Source of the DNA: Ailanthus altissimus
Lineage: Eukaryota > Streptophyta > Magnoliopsida > Sapindales > Simaroubaceae
Assembly (NCBI GenBank): GCA_946807835.1
Contig: OX327710.1
Span: forward strand, 13,194,501-13,258,500
Direction of reading: 5' to 3'
DNA length: 64,000 nucleotides
Shown: one piece after another, positions 1 to 13,711 of the stretch
Numbering within the stretch: position 1 is the stretch's first letter
Layout of the letters: every line of letters starts with the position of its first letter
Translations under genes and position numbers: made by a program
The notes under the pieces: model-generated
Told to the model about the DNA's origin: nothing
The model's database searches: none
Seen by the model: only the letters and a program-made list of their open reading frames with translations

Positions 1-2591
1 GTTGCTTAGAGAAACAAAATCACTTGTTATTGAAATTGTTGTCACATAGACAGCAAGCAAAACACTTGTAGCTTGGGTGAAAACAAAATGGGCATGAACT
101 GAAGAGTCTTCTCCAGAAGCTGGTGTACACGCCTTAATGAAGTACATCATAACTAAACAAATGAAAGGAATCCCAAGTGCCAGGAACATCAGAAGTTTCG
201 TTGCAGAGTCCTGAACTACCATATTGTATATCACCGTATATACTGCAGCACTGATCCCAGCATAACCTTTGAGGATGCCAGCAACAGTGCCTCTACTGAG
301 GGGGAAGTTCCTCATGTTAGTAACTAGCACTGCTGTTCCAAACCATGCATTGCTATTAGTGGCAACAACCAGCGCAATCCACAACTGCCACACATTAGAT
401 GACAAAGATTATGAGTACATATGCTAGAATTAAAAAATTCAAACAAGAAGTAGGCCCTGACTGCTAATATGCTTAAATGAGAAGAAAAAATCCCAAGCCA
501 AAGAAATCGATAAATTTTTCCACAATAAGGTGAAGATATTCAATAACTGACTTATCATTCTTATGGCAGAATACAACTGAGCCTAATCATAAGGAAACCA
601 ATAAATTTTGCCACACAATTCCATACTATGATCCCTCCATATCAATGATGACATTTAAAGCAGATGTACTCGGCAACCACTTATCTGAGAAGACAAGTGC
701 ATGAATTTCTGAGGATCCGCATATGGTAATAACTCGCATAATCCCTTCACTTATGTGTCTCATGTATATCCAAAGTCAAATGCTCACACTGTAATATATT
801 CTATCAAAATGATGCATGTCTGCGAATTACTAGATTCAGGCATGCTTTTACCTGTTGCTTATTGCAACATAGATTGCACTTCTTCTGCACCTACTGCACA
901 CTTTAACACAACTGACATTCCAGGAGAAAATCACAAATCTAAATTTTTTTTCTTTTAATTTTTCTTAATATTCTGAAAAATGGAATCCAATTTCAATCCT
1001 GGAGACATTTAAATAAACCCCAGACCCAAAAAAAAAAGTTAAAGAACAAGCATTTTACTGCATATATATATACACACACACTATATATATATAATCTTCC
1101 CAATATTTACGTGGCTTTACCTTAAATTGGTTGGCCCATGCTTAAAACAAAACAAACTCAAAAGCGCAATATCATGAATGTTTTGATGTCAAAAAACTTG
1201 AAAGGCTATTCATTTGCAATTTTATATTTGCAGAGATAAAGATTCCCCCAAACTTATCATTCTACACTATAGGATGTGGAATGACAAAGTATCTTTCAAG
1301 AAATATTAACATTTCATCAATTCATCTTTTTACAATCAGCAGAGAAGTGCTGAATCTTAAGATTTTATATACATTACGCAATTATAAATTCTGAATCACA
1401 GACAGTTTTCATGTTAGCACACCTATCTCAGTTCAAGCTTCAGTTGCTTATTGTGGTAGAAACTAAAAAAGGGCAAATTTGTAGAGAACTAGTATGATCT
1501 TGCGAATATTAGAAATGCTATCATCAAAGAAATATAAAAATATAGTTGATAAACAACCTATAATTTGCCGATAATAAGAGATCCAGAAGTTCATCCAGAA
1601 CATTATATTTTGATTAAATTTACAAGCATTGAAATAAGTGCACACAACAGCTACACTTTCCAATCAGAACAAGATAAAGTAAATTCAAACCCAGTTCTAG
1701 CCAAAAATCAAAATCCTTAAGCTGGTACATGGAATAACTGAAACTTTCTTCTTTAAGAATTACAAACTAACCATCAACAATATCTCCAGCCTATCATCTC
1801 TACAATTAGAGTCACCAAAACCCATAAAAAAATTTGAAACCTATCAACCAATCGCACCCAACGATCAAATCCTCAAATGGCTAGAAAAGAATCTACCAAA
1901 CATGAAAAGAACTACAATTGAACCCATTAACAATAATTCCAGTCAACTCCACAATTCAGTTATAAAAAAGAATCCGTTAATAAAATCAATTAGCGTTCCA
2001 ATCTTCAGATTTAACTCTGCCACCAGTTCCAAGCAATCAATCCAAGAGGATACTCAAACAATCTAGCCAAACAAACAATCGTACCCATCAAGCAACAACT
2101 CCGATATAATCAAATCCATATTTGGTATCTAAATTTCCATACATTAACAATACTACAGCCACTAGCTGCATGCAATCCACAGAAAAGAGAACACATTTAA
2201 GCACAAATATACACAAACTAAAAGGTGCGAGATCACTTCCACTTACCACCCAATAAGGCAAGCCAGTGATGGTCTGACTAACAGCAAGCCAAAGAACGCC
2301 ATAACCCAAGAAGCAAACCACAACGCCAACAAGAAGCACAGCCCAAGGTGGGAACTTGTTGCAAGCAAGACCCGGAAGCAATCCCACACTCTCCCCAATA
2401 TCATTTGCCACACCCAAGATTGTGAGCTGCTGCTGATTATAACCGAGCACTGATTTTAATGCTGGTGAGTACAAAGGGAAGTTATATCCGTTCCCTGATG
2501 CTATCTCCAACCACACTGCCGCTGCCAATCCCACCCATGGCGGCCTGCTCCCCGCCTTCAGCACCCGATTTCTCATTCTGGGTGTTTTCAA
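1..2591 (-). CDS. Nodulin-like / NFD4-like major facilitator membrane protein, first two exons (truncated by window edge)
   Basis: Two coding exons are visible: exon 1 at 2591-2247 (115 codons, start ATG at 2591) and exon 2 at 384-1, which continues beyond the window. The donor is GTAAGT right after 2247 and the acceptor CAG lies just before 384. Both exons are in phase 0, giving 243 residues. The protein starts with a short basic segment, then PPWVGLAAAVWLEIASGNGY, followed by alternating hydrophobic segments (WAVLLVGVVVCFLGYGVLWL near residues 80-100; WIALVVATNSNAWFGTAVLV at the start of exon 2) and the motif NFPLSRGTVAGILKGYAGIS. This matches the plant nodulin-like family (Pfam Nodulin-like, MFS fold; NUCLEAR FUSION DEFECTIVE 4-like). 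These are multi-pass membrane proteins; most have no proven substrate, so no transport function is claimed. The 1862-bp intron (385-2246) holds no other gene I can see. ATG 2591 gives the longest frame; a second Met at residue 6 is possible. Confidence 0.9.
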
Positions 2592-5500
2592 GTTCGAGAC
2601 TTTTCGTTGCCTTTGGAAAAAAAAATTGTACTTTTAGTGTTGCCTTGAGACAAGATTGGATTTTTAGTGTTTTCCGACAAGAACACTAGTAGTTATGTTT
2701 CTAGGCTTAGATTTGGAAAGTTGAAAGGTTGGAGATTGAGACTGAGAGTCTGAGAGTGCGGCTATGTTGACAATAACATGGGCTCACTCGACAGACAAGT
2801 CGACAAAAAAAAAAAAAAAAAACTTTCACAGATTCGGACCAAATAATTAATTAAACAAGATACATTTTTCTTTTTTAAGCTAAAATAATTAAATAAACAA
2901 GATACTAAGAACTTTGAGGGAACAAGATTAGGAGTTTATGAAAATAACATCCGTGCTTGCGTTTGCGTTTTGCGTGTTTCATGCTTGTGAGTTGCCTTAG
3001 TTTTACTTATCCGTGTGAGAAGTACTATATTTTTAAAGTTGAGGATCCACTCCAGCCCTTTTGTTTTAAACAAATTTTGACACTGACTAAAATTCATTGA
3101 ATTAATACATTATAAATGATTAATATTGAATTTTATAGGCACGGTTATACTTGCGTCAGCGGTGAAGTCTCTGTTATTTTTTTGACTTAAATCTTAACAA
3201 AAATTAGGAATGATTTTAGTTATTCTAGTTGTTAAAAACCAGTTTTTTAAAAAAAAAATGTTAGAAAACTAGTTTTAATCTTTTCAATTGACTATTAATT
3301 TTAGTTCCTTTAGTTGTTAGCCAATTTTAGTTCTTTTAATTATTTTGCCAATTTTAATTACTCTAATTGTTTGAAAATTTTATTTGATTGATATTTAAAA
3401 TATAATATTGTATTCATTTGCTGTCACTTGACAATTGAAATGCAATTTCAAATGTGTATAGATTTATTAGTTTATAAATAGCTTTATAATTTGTATGAAA
3501 AAATAATATTATAAACATTATCTTCCTTTAATATATTATAAAAATAATTTTAAAATTAAGATATAAAATTTATATTTTAATTAATATTAATGATATATTA
3601 ATTAAAATATGAAATTTTTTAAATTTTATGTGCCTATGAAAAAAACTTATAATTTGGGTTTGAATTTTAACAAATATTTTTCTTTGAACTAAAGTAAATT
3701 TCTCTCATATTTGAAATAAATATTACTCCTTTTAAATGCAAACATCAAGACTATACTATAATCAAACTAATTCAAATAAAATTTTAATGTTCTTTAATAT
3801 CAGCAATTAAAGAAAATATTTTATATACATAATATTATTGTAATTGTTTAGTTTTAGGCAATTGGATGTAAAGTAAAGATTTTTGTTTTTCATGAAAAAA
3901 ATCAAAGATGGGAGTCATTAAACAAACAAAAAACTTAAAAGGATTATTATGAAAATAATATCAATGTTTAGAGTGTGTCTCATGTTGTGTTTTTATTCTA
4001 TTAATTAACTCTTTTTGTGTTGTAAGGATAGAAAATGACTTTGTTTTCTTTTTTTTTTTTAATGTAGATATTGAAAACCATTATTATTTAAAAAAAGTTA
4101 TGATGTGATTAAGATGTAAATCAACATTTGGAGCAAGGTAATTGCAAAATATTTATTTTATTTCTTTTGTATTAGGTTTGAGTTTGACTCAGCCAACTCA
4201 AAGTTCAATACTGCAATTAGTGGCAGCTCCAATGAATATAAATATCTTATTTGTAAGACGATGTAAAATTGTGTGAATTTTGAAAGAGAAGGCTTAATTT
4301 TCAACTTCTTCGCATTAAATATGTAAAGTTCTCAAAAAAAACTTCACCACCCTCCATGCATTACACTATTTTTTTCTAAATTTTTATATGTATATATCTT
4401 AGTTAATAATAATACACATATGATATAAATGAAACGAAAAAAATTGTGATGAATCTAAATCACTCAAAAACTCTATTTTTAGATTATTATTAAAAAAAAA
4501 CATATCTATAATTTCCAAAAATATTAAAAATATCTCTATTTTTTATGGGAGAATTTGAATTTAAGTTTCGACTTTTTTCTTTGATACGAGAGAATTAAAA
4601 TTTAAGTTTCCATTTTAATAGAGAAATAATTAGAAGTGAGTAAAAAAGTATTTGAATTAACAATATCAAACTAGACTAGACCGAATGGGTGATTTTATTT
4701 GGTATTAGAGTATAAAAATTAACTGATTAATTTTTTATTTTAATTTTTGAATAAATCTAATTCCATTCGATTTTTTAATTACAGTCCCCGAAAAAAATGA
4801 ACTAAACCAAAGAAAATAAATAAAATTATATACAACTTTTTTATATAATTTATTTAATAAATTTTAATTTTAATAGTTTTCTAACTTATTTAATTCATAG
4901 ACTTTAACTAATTTTGTACTGAAAAAGTGATGGTCATTTTATTTATTTGGATAAATTTAAATTTTTTAATTTTTTTTAACTTGTTTAGTTTATAATCTTT
5001 TAATTAATTCAGTGTTTAAAATTGACAAACACTTAATTTGATACTTAAAATTGAGACACTTTATTTGTTCAGATAAATTTTAATTTTTAATATTTATTTA
5101 ATTCATAGACTTTTATAAATTTATATTTAAAATTGACGTGCACTTTTTTTCATTATTTTTTTGTATGAAATCTATCTCTTACTAATATAATTTTAGTCTT
5201 TCAAAAAATATTTAGGAGATTGAACCGAACTAGACCAAATCAAATCAATTCAATACGATTCGATTTTCATATATGATTCGGTACAATTTAATTCTAAAAA
5301 TAAAAATTTTGAATTTTTTAATATGATTCAGTTTAAAAAAATACTAAAATAAATTGTACTGTATCCATATTTAAAATAATGTATTGTAAAGTCTTTATTA
5401 TTAAATCATTAAAGCAAATTAAAAAAAAATAAACACATCCCTAATTTCTATAAGTACAAAATTAAAATTAAAGAAAAAATATATTTGACAAAATTATAAA

Positions 5501-6346
5501 TAAAAAAAAATGTGATATCAACCAAAATTCTATCTCATCATGAATTCTTCCTTTAAGAATTGAGCACGTCACATAAAAAAAAACGTCCATTTACCCTTAT
5601 TATCTCAAAATTTGAGGAACAATCTTGCATCTATCTTTCCATTAAATACTTTTCACATAATCTATGGTAGAATGCGATCATCGTGTACAAATCAATGTTT
5701 AATAGTTTTTTTTTTCCTTTTTATTGTAAGTTGAAGCAATCAATTACACGGATGAAATTAAATTAGTGAAGCCTAAAATTTTTTAGTGTTGTACTTATAC
5801 ATATAAGTGTGTTTTGATGTCATGGATTATGTAAAATCATGAAGTCCAAAATTGATTCTTCTCGAGTCAAGATACGTGAGTATAGACCAAAGACTCTAGA
5901 GTTACAAATCACGGGAATTATTAGTGTAAAAATAATGATTAAAATTTATAAAGACAATAATTTAGAGTTAAAGCTAATGAAAAAGGAATATGTGATGAAA
6001 GATTGTTACGATGACAAAAGCTGAATACTATAACATCAATTTCAATATGTTGCAACACCACAATGTTCAAGAGTTGAACGTTGTATCGTTAGCACGATTT
6101 ATCTTAATTTTAACTAGGGCCATTTTATCAAATTATTTTATGATATAAAATTTAAGATAAAAATTTAAGTTTATAAATGAATATTTATAATAAATTAAAA
6201 AAGTTATTATATTATTATTTTAAAAATAATATCTATGAGAAACCATCCATCACGGGAGTTGGGCGAAGCTTTGTTAGGGTCTAATGGGGTCGTGGGCTCA
6301 AGTCTCAATTTTTTTATTTAATAATATCATTTAAAATAAATATTTT
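2592..6346. other. Gene-free upstream region of the NFD4-like gene, AT-rich
   Basis: The first 250 bases should contain the promoter and 5'UTR of the leftward gene; I cannot place a convincing TATA box. A poly-A run lies at about 2805-2821. Around 3138-3210 a short stretch ending in CTTAACAAAAATTAG resembles the 3' end of the SINE at 13712-13832 and may be a truncated copy. Around 4660-4800 and 5215-5350 are degenerate CCGAACTAGACC / GATTCGGTAC-like stretches of the kind found in old transposon remnants. A 61-codon frame at 5839-6024 has no recognisable features and is not called. Around 6240-6295 a stretch with GGGCTCAAGTCTC could be a decayed tRNA-derived SINE, unproven. Confidence 0.5.
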
Positions 6347-7081
6347 TGTGATTATTAAAATTTGATAATTCAACAACTTTGTTTGAACAAGAATTATGAA
6401 AAATATCAAATAAAAGAGTCGCAAAAAGTTTAAAATGCGTAAAATAAAAACGAAACAAGAATTAAAAATGTGAAAGGAGACAAGAAAATTGCGAGGTTCG
6501 GTACATGGCTGAATGTTGCCACACCCAAAATAGTATGCTCGAAGCTGTAGCCTACCGCGACATGGCGACATGTCGTGGTGCCAGAAACAGGTAATTTCGA
6601 GACAACTTCAAATTTTTGAGTTTTGAGAGGTTTGGACTTTTAAAACGCGTAAACTTTTATTCCAATTAAGTTTATTGTTAATAAGCACGAAATAACCTAT
6701 ATATAAATTTTTGTAAACCTTTTAAATTAATTATCAAATATTAAGAGAGACTCTAAGAGAGAGAAAAGTCAGGTAAATATTAAGTGCTTGTGTGAGTTAT
6801 AATGCAACCACTATTTGAGTGTTCATTATTATTAGAAAAACAAAAGTACGTCATTCATTAGATCTTTTTAAGTGTTTTTTTAATATGTTTTTTTTAAAGT
6901 TATTTAAATGAGTTAATAAGAGAAGTTATAATTCTTGAATCTACTCTGAACGTAGGCAATTAACTAATTCACATAAGTAATTATATTGTATTCTTTATTA
7001 TCTGTCTTATATTCTTACTATTTTTACTTGTATTCTTCACTTAACCAATTTTTACAAAGAGAATGACGTTTTTTTTCAACA
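6347..7081 (+). mobile_element. Decayed solo LTR, same family as 30070-30958
   Basis: This segment aligns by eye along its length with the better preserved LTR at 30070-30958. Shared landmarks in the same order are AATTCAACAA near the start, TAAGCACGAAA followed by CCTATATAAAT and TTGTAAACC (the LTR TATA region), AGACTCTAA, AAGTGCTT, ATTAATAAGAGA, and a terminal TTTTCAACA. It starts with TG and ends with CA. The flanking 5-mers (ATTTT left, ATAAT right) do not form a clear target duplication, so the exact borders are uncertain. No internal retrotransposon coding sequence is adjacent, which fits a solo LTR. The copy has lost CpG sites relative to its relative. Confidence 0.5.
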
Positions 7082-9398
7082 ATAATATAGTTTTCACAAT
7101 ATTTAAAGTCTATCACTAAAACTCTTATAGATTTAGTTTTTAATTTTTACATTTGACTCCCTCTATTTTAAATTCTAATTCCACCCCCCACAGAATAAAT
7201 TTTCACCAAATGAGTGAAGGGGCTTACATCTCTGGTAGGAGTAAAAGTTAAAATTTCTCTTAAAATTTTGAAAGTATATAGACGTCCCCAAAATAAATTG
7301 AGGAAAATATTTGGATTTAGAGTTTTATTAAATTAAGTTTGAGATCCCTCGCTAAAAATAGGGGAAAAAAGGTGACAACATGAGCTTACTGTTTGGATGT
7401 AGGGTTTATTTAAAAGATATAGAAACTAATTAGGTGAGCATATTAAATTGGGATTTGAGAATCTTATACAGATTATATTCGCTAAATGGCCTGAATTACA
7501 AATCAGAATGAATCCTACGCCATACATTTGGACCAACCATTTATAGGTCAGAGCTGAGGTCAATTCAAGCTTCTTCATTTTTTTTTTCTTTTTAAAATTT
7601 TATTTCAATATTTTTTTGGCATTGGTAAATTTCAGAATGAACTACGATTTGACAACCACCTTAGATTTATATATCGGTGACAAAATATATAAAATTATAA
7701 AATTAATAATAAATATTAAATTAAAATAACCTGCATATAGTACAATATATTTATTGAAATTATTGATAGATTTTGAGCTCCCAATCAAATTTTGAATCCT
7801 CAAAAATAAATTTGCATTTTCGTAAAAATAGTTAAAATGTGTAACTAAATTATTATTTTTTATCATAAACTCTTATAGTAGTTTGAACGATTGGATTTGC
7901 GTGCTATAATCATAGAGTCAATTAAAATTGTGCTAATGGTAGTTTTTGACAATGACCTTTTGATATTTAAATCAAAAATTTGATAAAAACAAAAAAAAAT
8001 AATTGCTTAAATAGTTTTTTGGGTTTTTAGAATTTATTTACTTGTCTCACGCACGAGTTATGATTCCTCATTATATGGGTTTATTGATTAGTTAACCCAT
8101 ATTATAGGCTCCTTAATATTCAGAGATTTATGGGTGTGCTTTAAATTTATAAGAGTTATTAGTCAATCACCTTATACTCAGCATCTTGAAGGAATGTGGG
8201 TGATGTGCTTTGCCCATTTTAGATTCTTTAGTGCCATAGAAGGCGGCATAACTTTTTCTATTGCGATGCTCTATGAACGAGTATATCCTTAAAAATATTA
8301 GGAAGCATAATTAAACTCCTCAATTTAAGTAGAGGAGTCTTTAATACCGGCAATGTTAGTTCTCGATCAATATTAAAAGAGCATTAGGAGCAATGCTTGA
8401 TCCATTAGAAATCGATAGATTGAGGACTCTTCTCGGCCATGGAGTGAGGAGAGACTAGTCTAATGTATGTTTGGTGGCAAGTTTTGATCAATCTTAAATT
8501 AACCTGACTACTTTGGGTTTGTTGGGCAAATCTAAATTAGTCTTAGGTTGGATTCGGCCACTTAAAACTTTAGTAGACTAGACTCAAAATCCTTGGTTGG
8601 CGCAAAATCATAATATAAAAATAATGTCTTCATAAAGTCCAATTTTAATTATAAAATTGTATTCCTACACCATATTTTAAATACTTTTATCACGTCGTTG
8701 GTGAAAACTCATAGTTGAAACTTAATCAATATGCAAACAAAAGCTCCTGCAATATATTTTAAATACTTCCATTGTGTCGTTGGTGGAAATTCATAGCTAG
8801 ATCTTAACCAAAATGCGATCAAAGCCCTGGATTATATTAATTTCTTTCTTTTTTTTTTCTCTCTAACAGAGCTGAAAAATAGGAGAAGAAAAGACCACCT
8901 ACAGATCTTATGGTTGTCATCTCTTTTAACTTTTATCTTAACGTTGAAATTGTAAATTTAAATCTCGTCAACATCTCTTTTCAGAGAGTAGATATCCGAT
9001 GTTATTGTATCTGATAATGAATCATGATTAATATGATAATGAATTTTCGACAAATATCATTGTCAATCCTGAAAATAAAATATTTTAGCTATAATATTGC
9101 TTTTATTTTATCATGTGTAAATACTAAATATAACATTAGAAAGTTACAGTATATAAGTTCTCAAGCATAAGATCTCAAGATAAATCTTAATTATAAACAG
9201 TCATAAAAAAAGCCACTCATATATGAATTAGATTTCAAGTTTTGTGTTATATATTTCAAAGTTAAAAGAGTTAACTATAGAGCTTTTAACTTAAATTTCA
9301 ATATTTTATGTTAGAGCTATATTTTAATAAATGTGAATATTAATTATTTTTTATATTATAATTTTAAAAGATTAACTTATTAAATAATATACATATTC
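7082..9398. other. Gene-free AT-rich region
   Basis: No credible gene is visible. The stretch 8040-8560 has a slightly higher GC content and reads like an eroded coding or transposon fragment, but no frame stays open and I do not recognise a product. An imperfect tandem repeat sits at 8672-8835. Confidence 0.4.
8672..8835. repeat. Two-copy tandem repeat, period 82
   Basis: Two diverged copies begin at 8672 and 8754. Each starts ATATTTTAAATACTT and contains CGTTGGTG followed by ACTCATAG or TTCATAG and a CAAA..GCTC/GCCC end. No gene is associated. Confidence 0.6.
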
Positions 9399-10120
9399 TG
9401 TTAAAGCGAAAGTATACAAACAAGCAAAATAATTCACTCAAGTAATATAATAATGCAGAACAAGTTATTAAGAAATAAAGAGAGAAATGGATAGATGAAG
9501 AACACACAAAGAATTACGTGATTCGGTAACTTGCCTACGTCCACGGCGGATCAAGATCACACTCTTCTCTTGTTATGAATCACTAGGCACTCACAAAGTA
9601 TGCATTTTACAAGAAAGATCACAAAGAAAACTCTCTCTTGCACTCTAAGGATTTTCTCTCACTAAGAACCATAAAAATTATCACTAAGATTTGTTGTTGG
9701 TCACAAAGATCTCTTACTTTATCACAAAGATGTTTTTACAAGCCAATTGATTACCTTTATATAGGCTTTGGGATGACCTAAGTTTACCCTATACGTGTGG
9801 GAGTCGTATTAGGGAGTCCTAAAACGAGTGGGAGACGAAATTAGAAAGTTTTCTAATTTCGAAATACTGTTCCCGTCTCCAGCGCCGTGGCGCTGGGCGC
9901 TCATCGCTGTAGCGCTGGCACGCTTCTGCTGAGTGTTGCGGCGCTCAGGTTCTGGAATTGGCGCTGCGGCACCCACGCCTGGTCACCACGACACTGGCGT
10001 ATGGTGCGCCCTTTTTCGTGTTTCACCTCCTTTCACGTCCTTCTTCGATCCGTGCGCACCTTACGCACTTAGCTTAATCTCCAAATCATATTCCGATGAT
10101 TTTCAATCAATAATCTTACA
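9399..10120 (-). repeat. 3' LTR of the Tnt1-like Copia element
   Basis: In minus orientation the LTR begins TGTAAGATT directly after the polypurine tract and ends GCTTTAACA. It has a TATA-like box CCTATATAAAGG near 9755-9765. Upstream of that is a GC-rich block at about 9880-10000 with repeated GCGCC / GGCGCTGG modules. A perfect inverted repeat with 11-bp arms and a 4-base loop lies at 9836-9861 (arm CGAAATTAGAA). Confidence 0.8.
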
Positions 10121-10189
10121 AATCCCCTCCTTGATTCAAAATCATCCACAAAGTAACTCGATTTCTCATTTCCGCATCTTCAGTCACCT

Positions 10190-12939
10190 TCACAAAGTAG
10201 TGACTCCAGTTAAGTCCTTGCATAGGACGAACTTAACCGAGGATAGTGGTTTAGTCAACATATCAGTAGGGTTTTTAGATAACACTATCTTTGTTAGACT
10301 AACTTCACCACTTTGGACAATCTCATGAATGTAATAGAGCCTCACATCAATGTGTTTCGACCTTTCATGGAACACTTGATGCTTGCTTAGGTGTATGGCA
10401 CTCTGGCTATCACAATACACATCGGTGTTCACATATTCACTAGCCAATACCTCCGCGCATATGCCTTTTAACCACACGGCCTCCTTGATAGTTTCACCAA
10501 CAGCTATGTACTCTGCCTCTGTGGTAGATAGTGCAACCACGTGTTGTAGAACTGATCTCCAACACACACTACACCTAAACACTGTGAATACGTAGCCCGT
10601 TAACGATCTTCTCTTGTCAAGATCACGTGCATAATCTGAATCTACGTACCCTCTTACCATTTCATTGCTGTCCTTATCCCTCTTATACACTAACCCGTGA
10701 TTCGACGTTCCCTTGAGATATCTCAGAATTCACTTTACTGCAAGCCAGTGATCTTTTTCTGGATTCGCCATGTATCTACTCACCACACTCACAGCCTGTG
10801 CTATGTCTGGTCTTGTACAAACCATTGCATACATGATGCTCCCCATAGTGCTTGCATACGGTACTTTGCTCATCTGCAGTTTCTCCTCATCAGATGTCGG
10901 CGACTGTGCTGCTAAAAGTCTGAAATACATGGCCAAAGGAGTAGAGACAGTCTTCGCATTTGACATACCAAACTTCTCCAAAATTTTAACTATATATCGC
11001 TGTTGGGACAAGAAGATAACATTTCTTCTTTCCCTCACAATATCCTTACCTAAAATTCTCTTCGCTGCTCCCAAATCCTTCATTTCAAACTCGTCACTCA
11101 ACTGCTTCTTAAGCTTCTATATTTCTTCCATGTTCTTGCACGCGATCAACATATCATCGACATATAGAAGCAAATACATCATCCCACAACTTATGCTCTT
11201 GAAGTACATGCATCTGTCATACTTGCTTCTACTAAAACCACAAGCCATCATAAACTCATCAAATCTCCTATACCACTGTCTAGGTGATTGCTTTAACCCG
11301 TATAATGACTTCTTTAACAAACAAGCATGATCTTCTTTTCCGAGCTCCTCGAACCCCTCCGGCTGTGCTATGTATATCGTTTCTTCAAGCTCTCCATGTA
11401 AAAAAGCTGTCTTTATATCCATCTGCTCTTGATGTAAATCAAGGTTTGCACACATGGCTAACAAAATCCTAATAGATGTGTGCTTGACAACTGGAGAGAA
11501 TATCTCATGAAAATCGACTCCCTCTCTCTGAGTAAAACCTTATGCTACTAACCTAACCTTAAATCTTGTAGGCTCAATCTCCGATATCCCCTCCTTTACT
11601 TTATACACCCACTTGCACCCGACTAGCTTCTTTGAGGTCTCTCCACCAACTTCTAGGTTTTGTTCTTCCTAAGAGAACAAATTTCTTCTTCCATGGCATG
11701 CTGCCATTCATTCTTATTTTCACTCTTCATAGCCTCACCATATGTCCTAGGCTCATCATACTCAAGAGTGTAAGCAGAATTAAAAGCATGAGCAACTAAG
11801 TTTGCTTGTGCATACCTGACTGGTGGGTTAATCGTTCTCTTTAGCCTGTCTCTAGCAAGCTGGTACTCTTCAAGTTCCAACTCAGGAGTTCTAGTCTTCT
11901 TTTGGGTGGACTTGGAGGAACTCGCCGGTGTTCTTGGTTCATCTTCAAAGATCTCCTCATTGAAGTGTTGATCTGGGGGCATATCAGATCCATGTTCAGG
12001 CTCTACTTCAACTTCTATTGACTCGGGTGCTGAGTCTTCCTTGGTCACAGGTTCTTCTTTCTCATCTTCTTGGGAGGTTTTCAGCATCGTCATCTCATCA
12101 AATGTCACATCACGGCTTATGATACTCCTTGATGGTGTTAAGTCTTTACACCACACATTGTATCATTTTACTCCTTCGTGATATCCTATCAATACCCATT
12201 TGATAGCTCTAGGTTCCAACTTCCCCTCCTTAATATGTACAAAGGCAGGGCAACCATATATTCTGAGGTGGTCATACTTCGGAGGATTGCCAAACCATTT
12301 CTCTTTTGGCGTCTTGAAGTCAATTGCTGAGGAGGGACTTCTATTGATCAAGTAAGCTGCTGTCACTACGGCTTCTCCCTAGAATATCTTAGACATCTTC
12401 GCATTGGTAAGCATGCATCTAACCCTTTCAAGTAGGGTTCTGTTCATTCTCTCAGCTACCCTATTCTACTGCGGTGTTGATCTTATCGTTATATGCCTTG
12501 CAATCACATGCTTAGCACAAAACCCATTAAACTCTCTGTTGTAAAATTCGAGACCGTTGTCAATTCTCAACCTCTTTACTCTTTTGCCAATCTGATTCTC
12601 AACAAAAGCCTTCCAAGTCTTGAACACATCAAATGCTTGATCCTTACTCTTCAACACATAAACTCACAGCTTCCTTGAATAGTCATCAATCAAGCTGAGA
12701 AAATACCTGACACTACCACGAGTAGCTGTCTGAGCTGGTCCCTAAAGATCCGAGTGTATGTAGTCAAGAGTCCCTTTAATCTTGTGCTCGCCGGTATTGA
12801 ACCTCACTCTATGTACTTTTTCAAGTACACAATGCTCACAAGACTCTAAGGACTGAAACTTATCCTCGTCAAATACTTTTTGACTATATAACTCCTTTAG
12901 GTTTCTCTCGCTTAGATGTGCCAGTCTAAGATACCACAA
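10190..12939 (-). pseudogene. Copia pol remnant: integrase, reverse transcriptase, RNase H
   Basis: Pieces in order on the minus strand: 12939-12742 carries the HHCC zinc-binding part (RLAHLSERNLKEL then CEHCVLEK); 12657-12163 carries the integrase core (LRIDNGLEFYN, then a stop, then VAERMNRTL and AAYLINRSPSSAIDFKTP); 12156-11653 carries the linker and the start of RT; 11464-10730 carries RT ([34 protein letters not shown], and the catalytic LLLYVDDMLIA); 10690-10190 carries RNase H (STTEAEYIAVGE, VYCDSQSAIHLSKHQVFHER, KHIDVRLYYIHEIV). Reading-frame arithmetic shows a single frame shift, between about 11653 and 11464. The other breaks are in-frame stops, for example at the positions where relatives have Trp or Gln. 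The protein once copied and integrated the element; it is non-functional here. Confidence 0.85.
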
Positions 12940-12993
12940 CTTAATTTATATACTCTCATCATCTACAAAAAATAGTACAGAATCGCTCACGAT

Positions 12994-13054
12994 TATTAAT
13001 TATTTTTTATATCATAATTTTAAAAGATTAACTTATTAAATAATATACATATTC
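12994..13054. repeat. Direct repeat flanking the Tnt1-like element (partner 9338-9398)
   Basis: The 61 bases here match 9338-9398 with one difference (TATCATA versus TATTATA). The left copy abuts the 3' LTR exactly; the right copy abuts the truncated 5' side of the element. A third, more diverged relative begins near 13097. Confidence 0.85.
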
Positions 13055-13711
13055 AATTATACATATTTAAAATCTCATCAATTTTTATCTAACGTGAATA
13101 TTAATTTTTTTTTTATATGACGGACTTAATGCTTATTATTAACTCAATAAAATTTATTAAATAATATTATATATCTATTTATATATATTTAAAATTCAAC
13201 CTATTTTAACGTAAACGCGACACCGAGAATAGCATATTTTGTATATCCTGCTAAGTTTGAATCTAAGAATTTTTATATATTTGTTGTACGAGCGTCAAAA
13301 ATTCTCCCTATTCCGCCAAAGCTCGTGTTGTTATTTTGTCTTTTAGTCTTATAGACGTGGCAAATTTGTCAAGCTTTTCAATAATGTCGAAAAAGTCTTA
13401 TTAGTATGTACGTAATTTTTTTCTGAATGTCTAGGCAACAAACCACATTTATCTCATGCAAGAAGATGAAGTTAGGCCATGTTAGACGATTTGTTTTAAC
13501 ATGAAAGCACCCATCTCCCATCTCCAATCTCCAATATCCACCACCACTAGCTCGTTAAATTCTTATCAAATTTAATTTTTTATTAGCCGTAAAATTTGAA
13601 CGACTCTCGTCTTAATCTTGAAATATCAATGTAAATGCTATAATCTCTCTTTTTTAATTTTTTTTTTGTTTAGACGGTAACTAATTCATTAACTTAAAAA
13701 ATAAAAGAAAA

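Larger units (their letters stand above)
9399..12993 (-). mobile_element. 5'-truncated Tnt1-like Ty1/Copia retrotransposon with 3' LTR
   Basis: The element reads on the minus strand. Its right side holds the integrase zinc-binding region, integrase, reverse transcriptase and RNase H (12939-10190), followed by a polypurine tract at 10132-10121 (AGGAGGGG core) and a 722-bp 3' LTR (10120-9399) that runs TG to CA. The gag, protease, primer binding site and 5' LTR are missing; sequence recognisable as Copia stops near 12950-12990. One frameshift and several stop codons interrupt the pol frame, so it is not autonomous. A 61-bp direct repeat flanks it (9338-9398 and 12994-13054), which is not a normal 5-bp target duplication. 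The coding similarity is to the Tnt1-94 type polyproteins of plants (Tork lineage by general resemblance). Confidence 0.85.
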
